A program made the position numbers and the translations under genes. 64,000 nt of DNA from Acidimicrobiales bacterium (GTDB taxonomy: Bacteria > Actinomycetota > Acidimicrobiia > Acidimicrobiales > Iamiaceae), in NCBI GenBank assembly GCA_035547835.1, contig DASZTW010000008.1, positions 124,001 to 188,000 of the forward strand, read 5' to 3'. Shown here piece by piece: positions 8,919 through 17,586 of the stretch. The first letter of the stretch is position 1. The number at the start of each line of letters is the position of its first letter. The notes under the pieces were generated by a model that worked only from the letters and a program-made list of their open reading frames with translations, was not told where the DNA came from and made no database searches.

Positions 8919-9941
8919 TCAGGCGCCGACGAGCGTGCCCACCGGGCGACCGTCGACGATCTGGTCGAGGTACTCGGCGAGGCCCGAGCCGACGAGCTCG
9001 CCGCAGCGCCAGGTGGTCATGCCCTCCGTGATGCGGGTGACCATGCCGTCGCGCCGGTTGCGAAGGGGGATGTTCGACCAGACCTCACCCACCACCGGAT
9101 ACGTGGTGTCGTCGGTGACGACGTTGGCGTGGACCGCGTGGTGATACCAACCCTCGTCGTAGTCAGACGACAGCTCGACGTCGCGGATCGGGACCCACTG
9201 GTCGTCGCCGTAGCGCGCCTTGTCGTACAAGAAGCCGTGGACGTTGCGCTGGCCGTCTTCGGTGCCGGCGATCGTGGCAGCGAAGCCGAGGTCCGGCCCC
9301 AAGTTCACCGTCAGCCAGCGGTACCACCAAACGGCCTGCCAGTACCGCGGGCCCCACGAGTGGTCGCGCAGGCCGAGGGCGTCGTGCAGTTCGAACGTGT
9401 CGTCGCCGATGGTGACCCTGCCGGTCGACGCCATGTGCTGCTCCGTGTGCCCCTTGGCGAACGACTTCTCGGGGTCGATCTCGCGGAGCTCCTCGCCTTC
9501 TTCGGGCTCGGGCTCGCCGCCGAACGGTTGGGCGACCGCCTTCACTCGGAGGTCGAGCGTGCAGGCGACCCGGGGGTTCTGCGTGAACGCGTCGCGCGGT
9601 TCTTCCATGTCGCGGGGACGGTCGAGCACCACGACCGGCCCGTCATAGGAGATGTGGTGTTCGGCGTAGGGCTCGACGACCTCGAAGCGGAGGCCGCCCG
9701 CGTCGTGCGCGGTGTGGCCGGTGATCTTCGGCCGCCCGTACATGAACGCGACCGAGCCCGACGGCAGGTAGAAGCACGTGGTCATCTCGGCGTAGCCCTC
9801 GTTGGGTCGGTTGCCCATCCGCACCCAGCCGCCGAGCCCGCAACCGCGGTCGAAGAAGTTGTAGTAGCGGCTCTCGTTGAAGTTCGACGCGTCTTCCAGC
9901 GGGTGGAGGTAGTCGTCCTGTGGCGTGCGACGGATGCGCAT
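8919..9941 (-). CDS. DUF7064/7065-like protein, probable lipocalin-like fold
   Basis: 340 residues, no signal peptide. It resembles a large actinobacterial family of unknown function with two lipocalin-like domains, recognised by the LRDHSWGPRYW segment near the middle and conserved NFNESRYYNFFD and GWVRMGNRPNEG segments near the start. Distant similarity to CrtC/AttH-type hydratases or lipid-binding proteins has been suggested for such sequences; no catalytic residues can be assigned here. The ATG at 9941 is preferred over an in-frame start 26 codons earlier, which would enter the promoter of the divergent acyl-CoA dehydrogenase gene. Family naming is from memory. Confidence 0.65.
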   Translation of the reverse strand: MRIRRTPQDDYLHPLEDASNFNESRYYNFFDRGCGLGGWVRMGNRPNEGYAEMTTCFYLPSGSVAFMYGRPKITGHTAHDAGGLRFEVVEPYAEHHISYDGPVVVLDRPRDMEEPRDAFTQNPRVACTLDLRVKAVAQPFGGEPEPEEGEELREIDPEKSFAKGHTEQHMASTGRVTIGDDTFELHDALGLRDHSWGPRYWQAVWWYRWLTVNLGPDLGFAATIAGTEDGQRNVHGFLYDKARYGDDQWVPIRDVELSSDYDEGWYHHAVHANVVTDDTTYPVVGEVWSNIPLRNRRDGMVTRITEGMTTWRCGELVGSGLAEYLDQIVDGRPVGTLVGA

Positions 9942-9990
9942 GAGTCCCCCCGATCGATCGGCCGGACGTGCCCGGCCCGGATCGCGATAA

Positions 9991-10006
9991 CTTAGCGATC
10001 GCTCAG
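9991..10006. promoter_or_regulatory. Palindrome in the divergent promoter region
   Basis: AGCGATCGCT is a perfect 10-bp palindrome at 9994-10003; with flanks CT and AG it forms a 16-bp symmetric site with one mismatched pair. It lies in the 92-bp gap between the divergent genes starting at 9941 and 10034, so one dimeric regulator could control both. The nearby TetR (8221) is a candidate. Confidence 0.5.
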
Positions 10007-10033
10007 CTACGACGCACACCCGTGGAGGACGCG

Positions 10034-11299
10034 GTGGACTTCGACATCCCCGACGATCTGCAGCAGACCCTCGATCAGATCGACGCCTTCATCGAGGCCG
10101 AGATCAAGCCGCTCGAGCAACAAGACGACAACATCCGGTTCTTCGACCACCGCCGCGAATGGGCGCGCACCGACTTCGAAGGCGGCGGCGTGCCACGCCA
10201 GGAGTGGGAGCAGCTCCTCGCCGAGATGCGCCGGCGTGCCGATGCTGCGGGCTGGTTGCGGCTGGCGTTGCCGGCCGAGTTCGGCGGGCGCGACGCCACC
10301 AACTTCGAGATGGCGGTGATCCGGGAGCACTTGGCCACCAAGGGCCTCGGCCTCCACAACGATCTCCAGAACGAGAGCTCGATCGTCGGCAACTTCCCCA
10401 CCGTGTTGATGATGCGCGACTTCGGCACTGACGAGCAGCGAACCGAGTGGATGCCGGGCTTTCTCGACGGGTCACGCCGCTTGGCCTTCGGGTTGACCGA
10501 GCCCAACCACGGCTCCGACGCCACGTACCTCGAGACGACCGCTGTTCGCGACGGCGACGAGTGGGTGATCAACGGCCACAAGCGCTTCAACTCGGGCCTC
10601 CACCACGCCACCCACGACATCATCTTCGCCCGCACATCCGGCGACCCCGGCTCGCCGGTCGGCATCTCGGCGTTCCTGGTGCCCACCGACGCGCCGGGGT
10701 TCTCGATCGACTTCTTCTGGTGGACGTTCAACATGCCGACCGATCACGCCGAAGCGACGCTGACCGACGTGCGCGTGCCGGCGGACGCGCTGTTCGGGCC
10801 CATCGACCACGGCCTCGAGCTCGCCCAGCACTTCGTGCACGAGAACCGGATCCGCCAGGCAGCGTCGTCGCTCGGTGCGGCCCAGTACTGCATCAACGTC
10901 GCGGTCGAGTACGCCAACGACCGCCAGACGTGGGGCCGGCCGCTCTCCACCAACCAGGGCATCCAGTTCCCGTTGGTCGAGCTGCACACCGAGGCCGCCA
11001 TGTTGCGCGAGCTGATCCGCTCGACCGCGCAGCGCCTCGACCGCCAGCACCACATGGAGGTCACCCACCTGGTGGCGATGTGCAACTACCGGGCCAACCG
11101 CCTGGCCTGCACCGCGGCCGACCGTGCGATGCAGACCTGTGGCGGCATGGGCTACACCCGGCACATGCCGTTCGAGCACATCTACCGGCACCACCGCCGT
11201 TACCGGATCACCGAGGGCGCCGAGGAGATCCAGATGCGCAAAGTCGCTCAGCAGCTGTTCGGGTTCGGTCGCAAGCGCCGTCAGGAGGCGTCGTCATGA
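10034..11299 (+). CDS. Acyl-CoA dehydrogenase family protein
   Basis: A 421-residue FAD flavoprotein that introduces a 2,3-double bond into acyl-CoAs. The three-domain ACAD layout is clear, with TEPNHGSDATYLET at the FAD/substrate junction, the MQTCGGMGYTRHMPFEHIYR segment and the RITEGAEEIQMRKVAQQLFG end. The GTG at 10034 (MDFDIPDDLQQTL) is preferred because GGAGGA precedes it by four bases; the frame is open further upstream. The stop overlaps the next gene in an ATGA. The electron acceptor is normally ETF. Confidence 0.92.
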   Translation: MDFDIPDDLQQTLDQIDAFIEAEIKPLEQQDDNIRFFDHRREWARTDFEGGGVPRQEWEQLLAEMRRRADAAGWLRLALPAEFGGRDATNFEMAVIREHLATKGLGLHNDLQNESSIVGNFPTVLMMRDFGTDEQRTEWMPGFLDGSRRLAFGLTEPNHGSDATYLETTAVRDGDEWVINGHKRFNSGLHHATHDIIFARTSGDPGSPVGISAFLVPTDAPGFSIDFFWWTFNMPTDHAEATLTDVRVPADALFGPIDHGLELAQHFVHENRIRQAASSLGAAQYCINVAVEYANDRQTWGRPLSTNQGIQFPLVELHTEAAMLRELIRSTAQRLDRQHHMEVTHLVAMCNYRANRLACTAADRAMQTCGGMGYTRHMPFEHIYRHHRRYRITEGAEEIQMRKVAQQLFGFGRKRRQEASS

Positions 11300-12186
11300 G
11301 CACGGTCGATCCGTCGCGGCGGCTGGCTGCCGCCGTCGAGCCGTTCGCGGCGGGGGTGTACTTCGCGCCCGAGTGCCACGAGGCGTACGCCGCGCTCGGG
11401 TTCGGGGGCAGCCCGGGGAAGATGGGCGACGTCGAGATGCCCGACGGCCCCGCGTACTTCTGCAGCCGTGGCTCGGTGATGGGCCAGGTCACGGGCGAGG
11501 TCGTGGCAGCGGCCTTCGGCGTGTTCAACCCCGTGGTCGTCGGCCCTGCGGTCACCCACGGGTGGACGATCACCGACGCGGCAACCATCGAAGCGGCACG
11601 CACCGAGGGTGCGGTCGGACAGCTGCGCCGGATCCTCGGCCCTTCGCCCGAGGGTCTCGACCGGGGTCTCGCGCTCTTGCACCAAGCGGCCGACGGCCTG
11701 CGACCCGAGGGCAAGCCGCTGTTCGCGGGCCTGGTCGCGCAAGGCCTGCCGGGTGAACCGCTGGCCGACGCCTGGCGGCTCGCGGACCGGCTGCGCGAGT
11801 ACCGGGGCGACGTACACATCAACGCCTGGACCGGTGCCGGTCTCGACGCCACCGAGATCAGCCTGCTCACCGAGCTGTACTGGGGCCTCCCGCTGCGCAC
11901 GTACTCCCGGTCGCGGGCGTGGACCGACGCCGACTTCGACGCCGCCACCGAGCGGTTGGAGCAGCGGGGTCTGGTTGCCGACGGCGCGTTCACCCCGGAG
12001 GGCCGAGCAGCCCGAGAGGCGATCGAAGTGGCCACTGACCAGTCCGTTCAGCCGATCGTCGACGCCTTGGGCGACAACCTCGACGACCTGGTCGGCATCC
12101 TGGCGACCTGGTCGAACGTCATCCGAGACGCGGGCGGCTACCCGCCCGCCGGGCCGCAAGATCTCGCTGGCATGGCCGGCGGCTGA
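11296..12186 (+). CDS. SCO6745-family protein
   Basis: 296 residues, resembling the actinobacterial SCO6745 family (unknown function, helical, winged-helix-like C-terminal part). The N-terminal segment VEPFAAGVYFAPECHEAYAA and the middle AWRLADRLREYRGDVHINAW are the recognisable blocks. The ATG at 11296 overlaps the acyl-CoA dehydrogenase stop and follows a GGAGG, so the two are translationally coupled. No enzyme motif is visible; coupling suggests a role tied to the dehydrogenase. Confidence 0.7.
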   Translation: MSTVDPSRRLAAAVEPFAAGVYFAPECHEAYAALGFGGSPGKMGDVEMPDGPAYFCSRGSVMGQVTGEVVAAAFGVFNPVVVGPAVTHGWTITDAATIEAARTEGAVGQLRRILGPSPEGLDRGLALLHQAADGLRPEGKPLFAGLVAQGLPGEPLADAWRLADRLREYRGDVHINAWTGAGLDATEISLLTELYWGLPLRTYSRSRAWTDADFDAATERLEQRGLVADGAFTPEGRAAREAIEVATDQSVQPIVDALGDNLDDLVGILATWSNVIRDAGGYPPAGPQDLAGMAGG

Positions 12187-12224
12187 GGCCGGGCGGTCGA
12201 CGGCAAGCCGGGCGCCCGGAGCGG

Positions 12225-13832
12225 TCAGGCTTGCGCGAGCAGCTCGCGCAAGCTCATCGCCGGGTCGATCCGGTAGCCCAAGGCGGCGAACGGCTCGGCG
12301 GCTTGCGCGAGGTCGTGGTCGGGCACCGGGAGCAGGTCGCTCGCGGAGCCCGCCGTCAACGGAAGGCCCGGCCCGGGCGTGATCGTGCCGGCCAGCGGTT
12401 GTGTCAGCTGGTCGAGATCGACGCCGAGCGATCGCAACCCCGGGTCGAGCGCGCGCTCGAGATCGCCGACGCCAGGTACGTCTTGGAAGTAGTCGCCCTG
12501 ACACGGCGCCGAGATGGTCACCGGCACCGACCCGCGGCGCAACTCGAAGTCGGTCTGGCGTGTCGTCGCGAGCGACGCGCCGATGTTGTTGGCGTGGCGG
12601 TCGCGCTTGGTGAGCCACCAGCCGCGTCCCGCGCTGCCTTCGGCCGGCGCGCCGAGGAACCGCCACTCGATGAAGCGCAGGATCGACGTGTGGTCATACG
12701 TCCGATGGTCGACCAGGCCGGGTTGGGCGTACGGGGATGCCAGGAAGACCGGTAGCCGGAACCCGGCCTGGCCCCAGTTGGTGGCGTCGACCTTGGTGGC
12801 GCGGTCGTCGGGGAGCACCGGCGGCCGGACGTGGTCGAAGAACCCGCCCCACTCGTCGTACGTGACCACCACGGCGCTGCGGTGCCACTGGGGTCCGCGC
12901 ATCAGCGCGCCGACCACGGCGGCCACCAGTGCCTGGGCGGTGCGAGTGTCGCCGTGCGGATGGTCGTCGGAGCGCATCCCTGACAAGAATCCCGGGTCCA
13001 CGAACGACACGTGCGGCAGGGTGCCGGCCTCGGCTTCGACGAGGTAATCCGCGATCGTGCTGGTGATCGGCAGCAGGCGGGTGCCCCAGAACGCGGTCAC
13101 CGGCAAGTCCGTGGCGAAGTAGCGGCACGACACGCCGCGCGCTTGGAGACGGTCCCAGATGGTCGGGAACGTGAAGCCGGTCGTGCCGTTCACGATCGGC
13201 AGCGATCCGCCCTGGGTGCCGTCGCCTTGCGCCGCGTGCAGGTAGTAGCGGTTCGGGTACGTACTGGTCATCGCCGAGGCGAAGTACCGGTCGAACGTCG
13301 TGAAGTTGCGAGCGAGCTGCTCGTAGCAAGGGTGGTCGCCGGCACCGTAGTAACCAATGGCGTACTCGTCGTTGCCCGAGCCGTTCGCGAGGAAGCCGTG
13401 GTCGCGCTGGGTCCGACCGTTGCTCCAGCCATGGCCGGGGTCCGGGTGGCCGCAGCCACGCCACGGGTTGGTCTCGTCGCTCGCCGCCGACGGGAGGTGG
13501 TACGTCGACACCTTGGCGCCACCCGGCGCGGTGTACGTGAGGTGTTGGCGCCCATCGACGTGGAACGTGGGCCCGTAGCGGGTGCGCCCGGCGTCGAGGA
13601 ACTCCGAATCGGTGGCCAGCCACCCGAGCATGTGGTCGAACGAGCGGTTCTCCATCATCAACACGACGACGGTGTCGATCGGGCAGTCCGCGGCGGGTCG
13701 GGTGAGGATGCTGCGCGCCGTACGGGTGGCGCTCGCCCCAGCCGGCGACGCGCTGGCGGTGGGCAAGTGCGGTGCGGCGAGGCCCGCAGCGGCCAAGCCG
13801 ACGGCGCCTTGGAGGAAGCCTCGTCGGTCCAT
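12225..13832 (-). CDS. Secreted phosphoesterase, phospholipase C / acid phosphatase family
   Basis: A 535-residue enzyme of the bacterial phospholipase C/AcpA phosphoesterase family (PF04185). A twin-arginine signal (MDRRGFLQGAVGLAAAGLAA) implies folded export by Tat. The metal and catalytic signature MENRSFDHMLG lies at residues 60-70, and VVTYDEWGGFFDHV later in the chain supports the family. The start at 13832 is set by the signal peptide; an in-frame start 52 codons upstream is rejected. Likely substrates are phospholipids or phosphate esters outside the membrane. Confidence 0.9.
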   Translation of the reverse strand: MDRRGFLQGAVGLAAAGLAAPHLPTASASPAGASATRTARSILTRPAADCPIDTVVVLMMENRSFDHMLGWLATDSEFLDAGRTRYGPTFHVDGRQHLTYTAPGGAKVSTYHLPSAASDETNPWRGCGHPDPGHGWSNGRTQRDHGFLANGSGNDEYAIGYYGAGDHPCYEQLARNFTTFDRYFASAMTSTYPNRYYLHAAQGDGTQGGSLPIVNGTTGFTFPTIWDRLQARGVSCRYFATDLPVTAFWGTRLLPITSTIADYLVEAEAGTLPHVSFVDPGFLSGMRSDDHPHGDTRTAQALVAAVVGALMRGPQWHRSAVVVTYDEWGGFFDHVRPPVLPDDRATKVDATNWGQAGFRLPVFLASPYAQPGLVDHRTYDHTSILRFIEWRFLGAPAEGSAGRGWWLTKRDRHANNIGASLATTRQTDFELRRGSVPVTISAPCQGDYFQDVPGVGDLERALDPGLRSLGVDLDQLTQPLAGTITPGPGLPLTAGSASDLLPVPDHDLAQAAEPFAALGYRIDPAMSLRELLAQA

Positions 13833-14038
13833 GGACACGAGCTTCCACCCGGGTTCGGGATCGTCCTGCCGAATGCCGGTGATCTCTGGGTGAACGGGTC
13901 CGACCAGTTCACGGCGCGGATCGGGCAGGACTTGGTGGCCCGCGGTCAGAAGTGCTGGCCAGCGCCACACGCCAACCGTTCGGTTCACGGCGGGCGGGCG
14001 GGTCCGCCGGGGGCGCGGTCGACACGAACGGGGGAGCG

Positions 14039-15700
14039 ATGGGTGGATCGGACCTGGGGTCAGCAGCGCGCGGCGCGGCGGAGCCCGTGGCGGCGCCTGG
14101 CGTGACGTCGGGGGGTGCGTGGTCGCGCCGGCGCGTGCTCGGCGGGGGGCTCGCAGCCGCCGCGGTGGCAGGAGCGGCGGTCACCGGCTTGGCCCCGCCC
14201 GTGGCCGCGGCGCCGGCGGCGCCGGCTGTCCCTGCCGGTGTGCGCCGCCCGTCGGGACGGTCCCAATACGGGCCGACCTCGGGGTCGCTTGCGGGCCATC
14301 CGCTGCCCGCGTGGTGGCACGACGCCCGCTTCGGGGTGTTCATCCACTGGGGTGCGTACGCGGTGCCGTCGTACTCGCCGCCGCACTGGATCGCTGAAGG
14401 GTCCGCTTGGTACTGGGCCTTCCAGCAGATCGCCGGCACGCCGCAGTACCAGCACCATCGCGAGACGTACGGCACCAGGTTCCTGTACGACGACTTCTTG
14501 CCCCAGTTCAAGGCCGAGCGGTACGACCCGGCGGCTTGGGTCGACCTGATCGAACGAGCCGGCGCCCGCTACTTCGTCATGACCACGAAGCATCACGACG
14601 GGTTCTGCCTGTTCCCGTCGGCCGTCACGGGACGCCACACGTCGGCCATCGGGCCCGGCCGCGACCTCATCGGGCCAATGGTGGCGACCGCGCGGGATCG
14701 GGGCCTGAAAGTGGGGCTCTATTACTCGGTGCCGGAGTGGTACAACCCTGCGCCCGTCGACCAGCTCACCCTCGACAAGGTGACCAACGTGGCGGGCGAA
14801 CTGCAAAGCGCCCAGGACGACGTGCTGAACAACGAACTGCTCAGCGCCATCAGCCTCGTCGGGTTCAACTTGTCGACACCCAAGAACGCGTACACGGCTG
14901 CAACGGTGCCGTACCGGGGTTACCGGCCAGTGGCCGACTACGCCCAGTTCCAGCGCACGCAGCTGCGCGAGCTGATCGAGCGCTACCACCCCGACGAGCT
15001 GTGGGCCGACATCGGCGGCCCCGAGCAGTACTTCCAGAACAACGGCGTGATCGCCGACTTCTACAACCAGGCGCTCGATCACAACCCCGACGGCGTGGTG
15101 GTCAACGACCGGTTCGGCGACCACACGACCCATCGCGATTACGCCGTGTTCGAGAACGGCGGCAGCTACACCGCGGGCTCCTACACCGGCCGGCCGACCG
15201 AGACCGTGCGGACGATGGGCAGCTCGTGGGGCTACAACCGCTGGGAGATCGACTACGGCGACCCCGGCGAGTACGTCCAGGAGCTCGCCGACGCGGTCGC
15301 CCACAACTCCAACTACGTGTTGAACATCGGGCCGAGGGCCGACGGCACGATCCCGCAGCCGATGGTCACCCGCCTGACCACCGTCGGCGACTGGTTGGCG
15401 ATCAACGGCGAGGCCATCTACGGGAGCCGCCCGTGGGTGCAGGCCGCCGACGGCAACGTGCGCTTCACCCGCCAAGGCGAGGTCGTGTACCTGCTGGCCA
15501 TCGGGTGGCCGGGCGCCGAGCTCACCGTCAAAGCGCCCGTTCCGGTGCGGCCCACCACCAACGTCACGCTGCTCGGGTCCGACGGTAGGCCGCTGCGGTA
15601 CCGCCAAGGCCAGGGCACGTTCACGATCACCACGCCTGCGGGCGGCACGGCGGCCACGCGCAGCCGCCACGTGTTCGTGTTTCGCGTCAGCCCTGCATGA
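14039..15700 (+). CDS. Alpha-L-fucosidase, GH29, Tat-exported
   Basis: A 553-residue GH29 enzyme that releases alpha-L-fucose. The N-terminus carries a Tat-like signal (SRRRVLGGG at about residues 29-37, then an Ala-rich stretch). GH29 blocks are clear: WWHDARFGVFIHWGAY, MTTKHHDGFCLF and DELWADIGG, whose Asp near residue 323 is the expected nucleophile. The ATG at 14039 follows GGGGAG. The last 14 bases overlap the convergent LLM oxidoreductase gene. It belongs to a small sugar-degrading neighbourhood with the GH36-like gene at 17587. Confidence 0.9.
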   Translation: MGGSDLGSAARGAAEPVAAPGVTSGGAWSRRRVLGGGLAAAAVAGAAVTGLAPPVAAAPAAPAVPAGVRRPSGRSQYGPTSGSLAGHPLPAWWHDARFGVFIHWGAYAVPSYSPPHWIAEGSAWYWAFQQIAGTPQYQHHRETYGTRFLYDDFLPQFKAERYDPAAWVDLIERAGARYFVMTTKHHDGFCLFPSAVTGRHTSAIGPGRDLIGPMVATARDRGLKVGLYYSVPEWYNPAPVDQLTLDKVTNVAGELQSAQDDVLNNELLSAISLVGFNLSTPKNAYTAATVPYRGYRPVADYAQFQRTQLRELIERYHPDELWADIGGPEQYFQNNGVIADFYNQALDHNPDGVVVNDRFGDHTTHRDYAVFENGGSYTAGSYTGRPTETVRTMGSSWGYNRWEIDYGDPGEYVQELADAVAHNSNYVLNIGPRADGTIPQPMVTRLTTVGDWLAINGEAIYGSRPWVQAADGNVRFTRQGEVVYLLAIGWPGAELTVKAPVPVRPTTNVTLLGSDGRPLRYRQGQGTFTITTPAGGTAATRSRHVFVFRVSPA

Positions 15701-16553
15701 GGTCCCAAGCGCGGCCCAGCGCGTCGACATGCGCCTCCGCCGAGTCGAGCCCGCACCGCATCGTGTCGACCGACAAGTGCGTGGCGCCCGCTTCGCGCCA
15801 CCGGTCGACGTGCTTGCGGAACTCGTCGGCTTCGTCGTCGCCCAGCCAGCGGACCCGGCCCTCCATCGGCACGTTGCTCGCGTCGCGCCCCTCTGCCTCG
15901 GCTGCGCCGCGGATCGTGGCGAGCGCCGCATCGAGCCGCTCGCCGGGATAGAGCATCGGGAACCAACCGTCGGCCAAGCGGCCGATACGGCGGTACGCAG
16001 GTTCCGACGCACCGCCGAACCAGATCGGGATGGGCTGCTGGATCGGAAGCGGTGCGAGGCCGGCCCCCTCGATCTTCTCCCGCTCGCCTCCGAACGTGAC
16101 CGACCGCTCCGTCCACAGACGGCGCAGCAGCGGTACTTGCTCGTCGAGTCGCCGCCCGCGCCGCGAGAAGTCCTGACCGAGCGCGTCGTACTCCACGGGG
16201 TTCCAACCGATGCCGACGCCGAGCCGGAACCGCCCGCCGGTCAACAAGTCGACTTCGGCGGCCTGCTTGGCGATCAGCGCGGTGGGTCGCTGCGGGGCGA
16301 TGATGATCCCGGTGACCAGCTCGAGGTCGGTGGCCGCGGCGAGATAGCCGAACATCACCAGCGGCTCGTGGAACGTGGTGTCGATGTCGTATGGGCCTGC
16401 CCAGCCCTGGTGGACCTCCGGGTCGGCACCGACCACGTGGTCGTACGCCAGCAAGTGCGCGTAGCCGATGCGCTCCACCCCCTGGCCGTACTCGCGCACG
16501 GCGGCGACGTCGCCGCCGAGCTCGCTTTGTGGGAACACGACACCGATCTGCAT
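15687..16553 (-). CDS. LLM-class F420-dependent oxidoreductase
   Basis: A 288-residue luciferase-like monooxygenase-fold protein of the F420-dependent type common in actinobacteria. Family blocks include RPTALIAKQAAEVDLLTGGR, LGVGIGWNPVEYDALG and PIWFGGASEPAYRRIGRLAD. These proteins transfer hydride or oxygenate small substrates; the substrate is unknown. It is possibly cotranscribed with the aldo/keto reductase upstream (56-base gap). Confidence 0.9.
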   Translation of the reverse strand: MQIGVVFPQSELGGDVAAVREYGQGVERIGYAHLLAYDHVVGADPEVHQGWAGPYDIDTTFHEPLVMFGYLAAATDLELVTGIIIAPQRPTALIAKQAAEVDLLTGGRFRLGVGIGWNPVEYDALGQDFSRRGRRLDEQVPLLRRLWTERSVTFGGEREKIEGAGLAPLPIQQPIPIWFGGASEPAYRRIGRLADGWFPMLYPGERLDAALATIRGAAEAEGRDASNVPMEGRVRWLGDDEADEFRKHVDRWREAGATHLSVDTMRCGLDSAEAHVDALGRAWDLMQG

Positions 16554-16609
16554 CGCCAGAGCACTAGGTCATGCGTCGCGGCTCCGCAAGTTCCTCGCGG
16601 ACGTCGGGG

Positions 16610-17464
16610 TCAGCCGGCGCCGTCCGTGATGGCGGCGACTTCCTCGGGCGTCAGCGCGAGGGCGGCGGCGGCGACGTTGGACTCCAAGTGCGCCCGCGAA
16701 CCGGTGCCGGGGATGACGGTCATGGCCGGCGAGCGGGCCAGCAACCACGCCAGTGCGACTTGGCGAGGAGCGGCGCCATGCGCGTCGGCCGCTGCTTGGA
16801 TGCCGGAGTTGCCGTCGAGGTTCTGGATCGGCGCCCACGGCAGGAAGGCCATGTCCTCCTGCTCGCACAAGTCGACCAGGCCTTCCGACGTGCGATCGCC
16901 GGGGTTGTAGCGGTTCTGGATGGACACCACGGGCGTGATCGCCTGGATCTGGCGCAGCTGCTCTTCGCTCACGTTCGACACGCCGAAGTGCCGGAGCTTG
17001 CCCTGATCCTTCAGCTCGACGAACGCACCCACGGAGTCCTCGAGCGGCACGCTCGAGTCAGGGCGGTGCCACTGGTACAACGCGATCTGCTCGATCCCGA
17101 GCCGGCGCAGGCTGCCCTCGCACGCCGCTTTGATGTGGTCAGGGTGGCCGTTGACCGGCCACTGGTTCGGGCCGGTCCGCTCCAGGCCGGCCTTGGTGGC
17201 GATCACCAGATCGTCGGGGTACGGCGACAGCGCCTCGCCGATCAGGCGCTCGCTCACTTCAGGGCCATACGAGTCGGCGGTGTCGATGAAGTTCACGCCC
17301 AGCTCCACCGCCCGCCGGAGCACGGCTCTGGCTTCGTCGAGGTCGGGCGGATCGCCCCAGATCCCGTCGCCCGTGATCCGCATCGCGCCGAATCCCATGC
17401 GGTTGACCGTGAGGTCGCCCCCGATGTCGATGGTGCCGGCCGCCGAGGCGTCGTTGGTGGACAT
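16610..17464 (-). CDS. Aldo/keto reductase
   Basis: A 284-residue NADPH-dependent carbonyl reductase of the AKR fold. The catalytic tetrad is complete: D61, Y66 (DTADSYG), K91 (ATKAG) and H133 (QWH). The IPGTG segment near the C-terminus fits the cofactor phosphate region. The ATG at 17464 has no upstream rival. It lies upstream of, and probably in one unit with, the LLM oxidoreductase gene. Confidence 0.92.
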   Translation of the reverse strand: MSTNDASAAGTIDIGGDLTVNRMGFGAMRITGDGIWGDPPDLDEARAVLRRAVELGVNFIDTADSYGPEVSERLIGEALSPYPDDLVIATKAGLERTGPNQWPVNGHPDHIKAACEGSLRRLGIEQIALYQWHRPDSSVPLEDSVGAFVELKDQGKLRHFGVSNVSEEQLRQIQAITPVVSIQNRYNPGDRTSEGLVDLCEQEDMAFLPWAPIQNLDGNSGIQAAADAHGAAPRQVALAWLLARSPAMTVIPGTGSRAHLESNVAAAALALTPEEVAAITDGAG

Positions 17465-17586
17465 GGCTGCTCCTCTGATCCGGTTGCCCGGTCAGGCTCC
17501 GGGTTGCGAACGCTCGCGACCGTAGGCGCGGGCGGCGGGCGCGTGACGGGCGCCTGGGCCAGGACGGGGCTGCGAGACTGCCAACC

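Noticed and set aside
12208-12219. CCGGGCGCCCGG palindrome between convergent genes
   Set aside because: A short GC-only palindrome is expected by chance in such a GC-rich sequence, and it has no loop for a stable hairpin.
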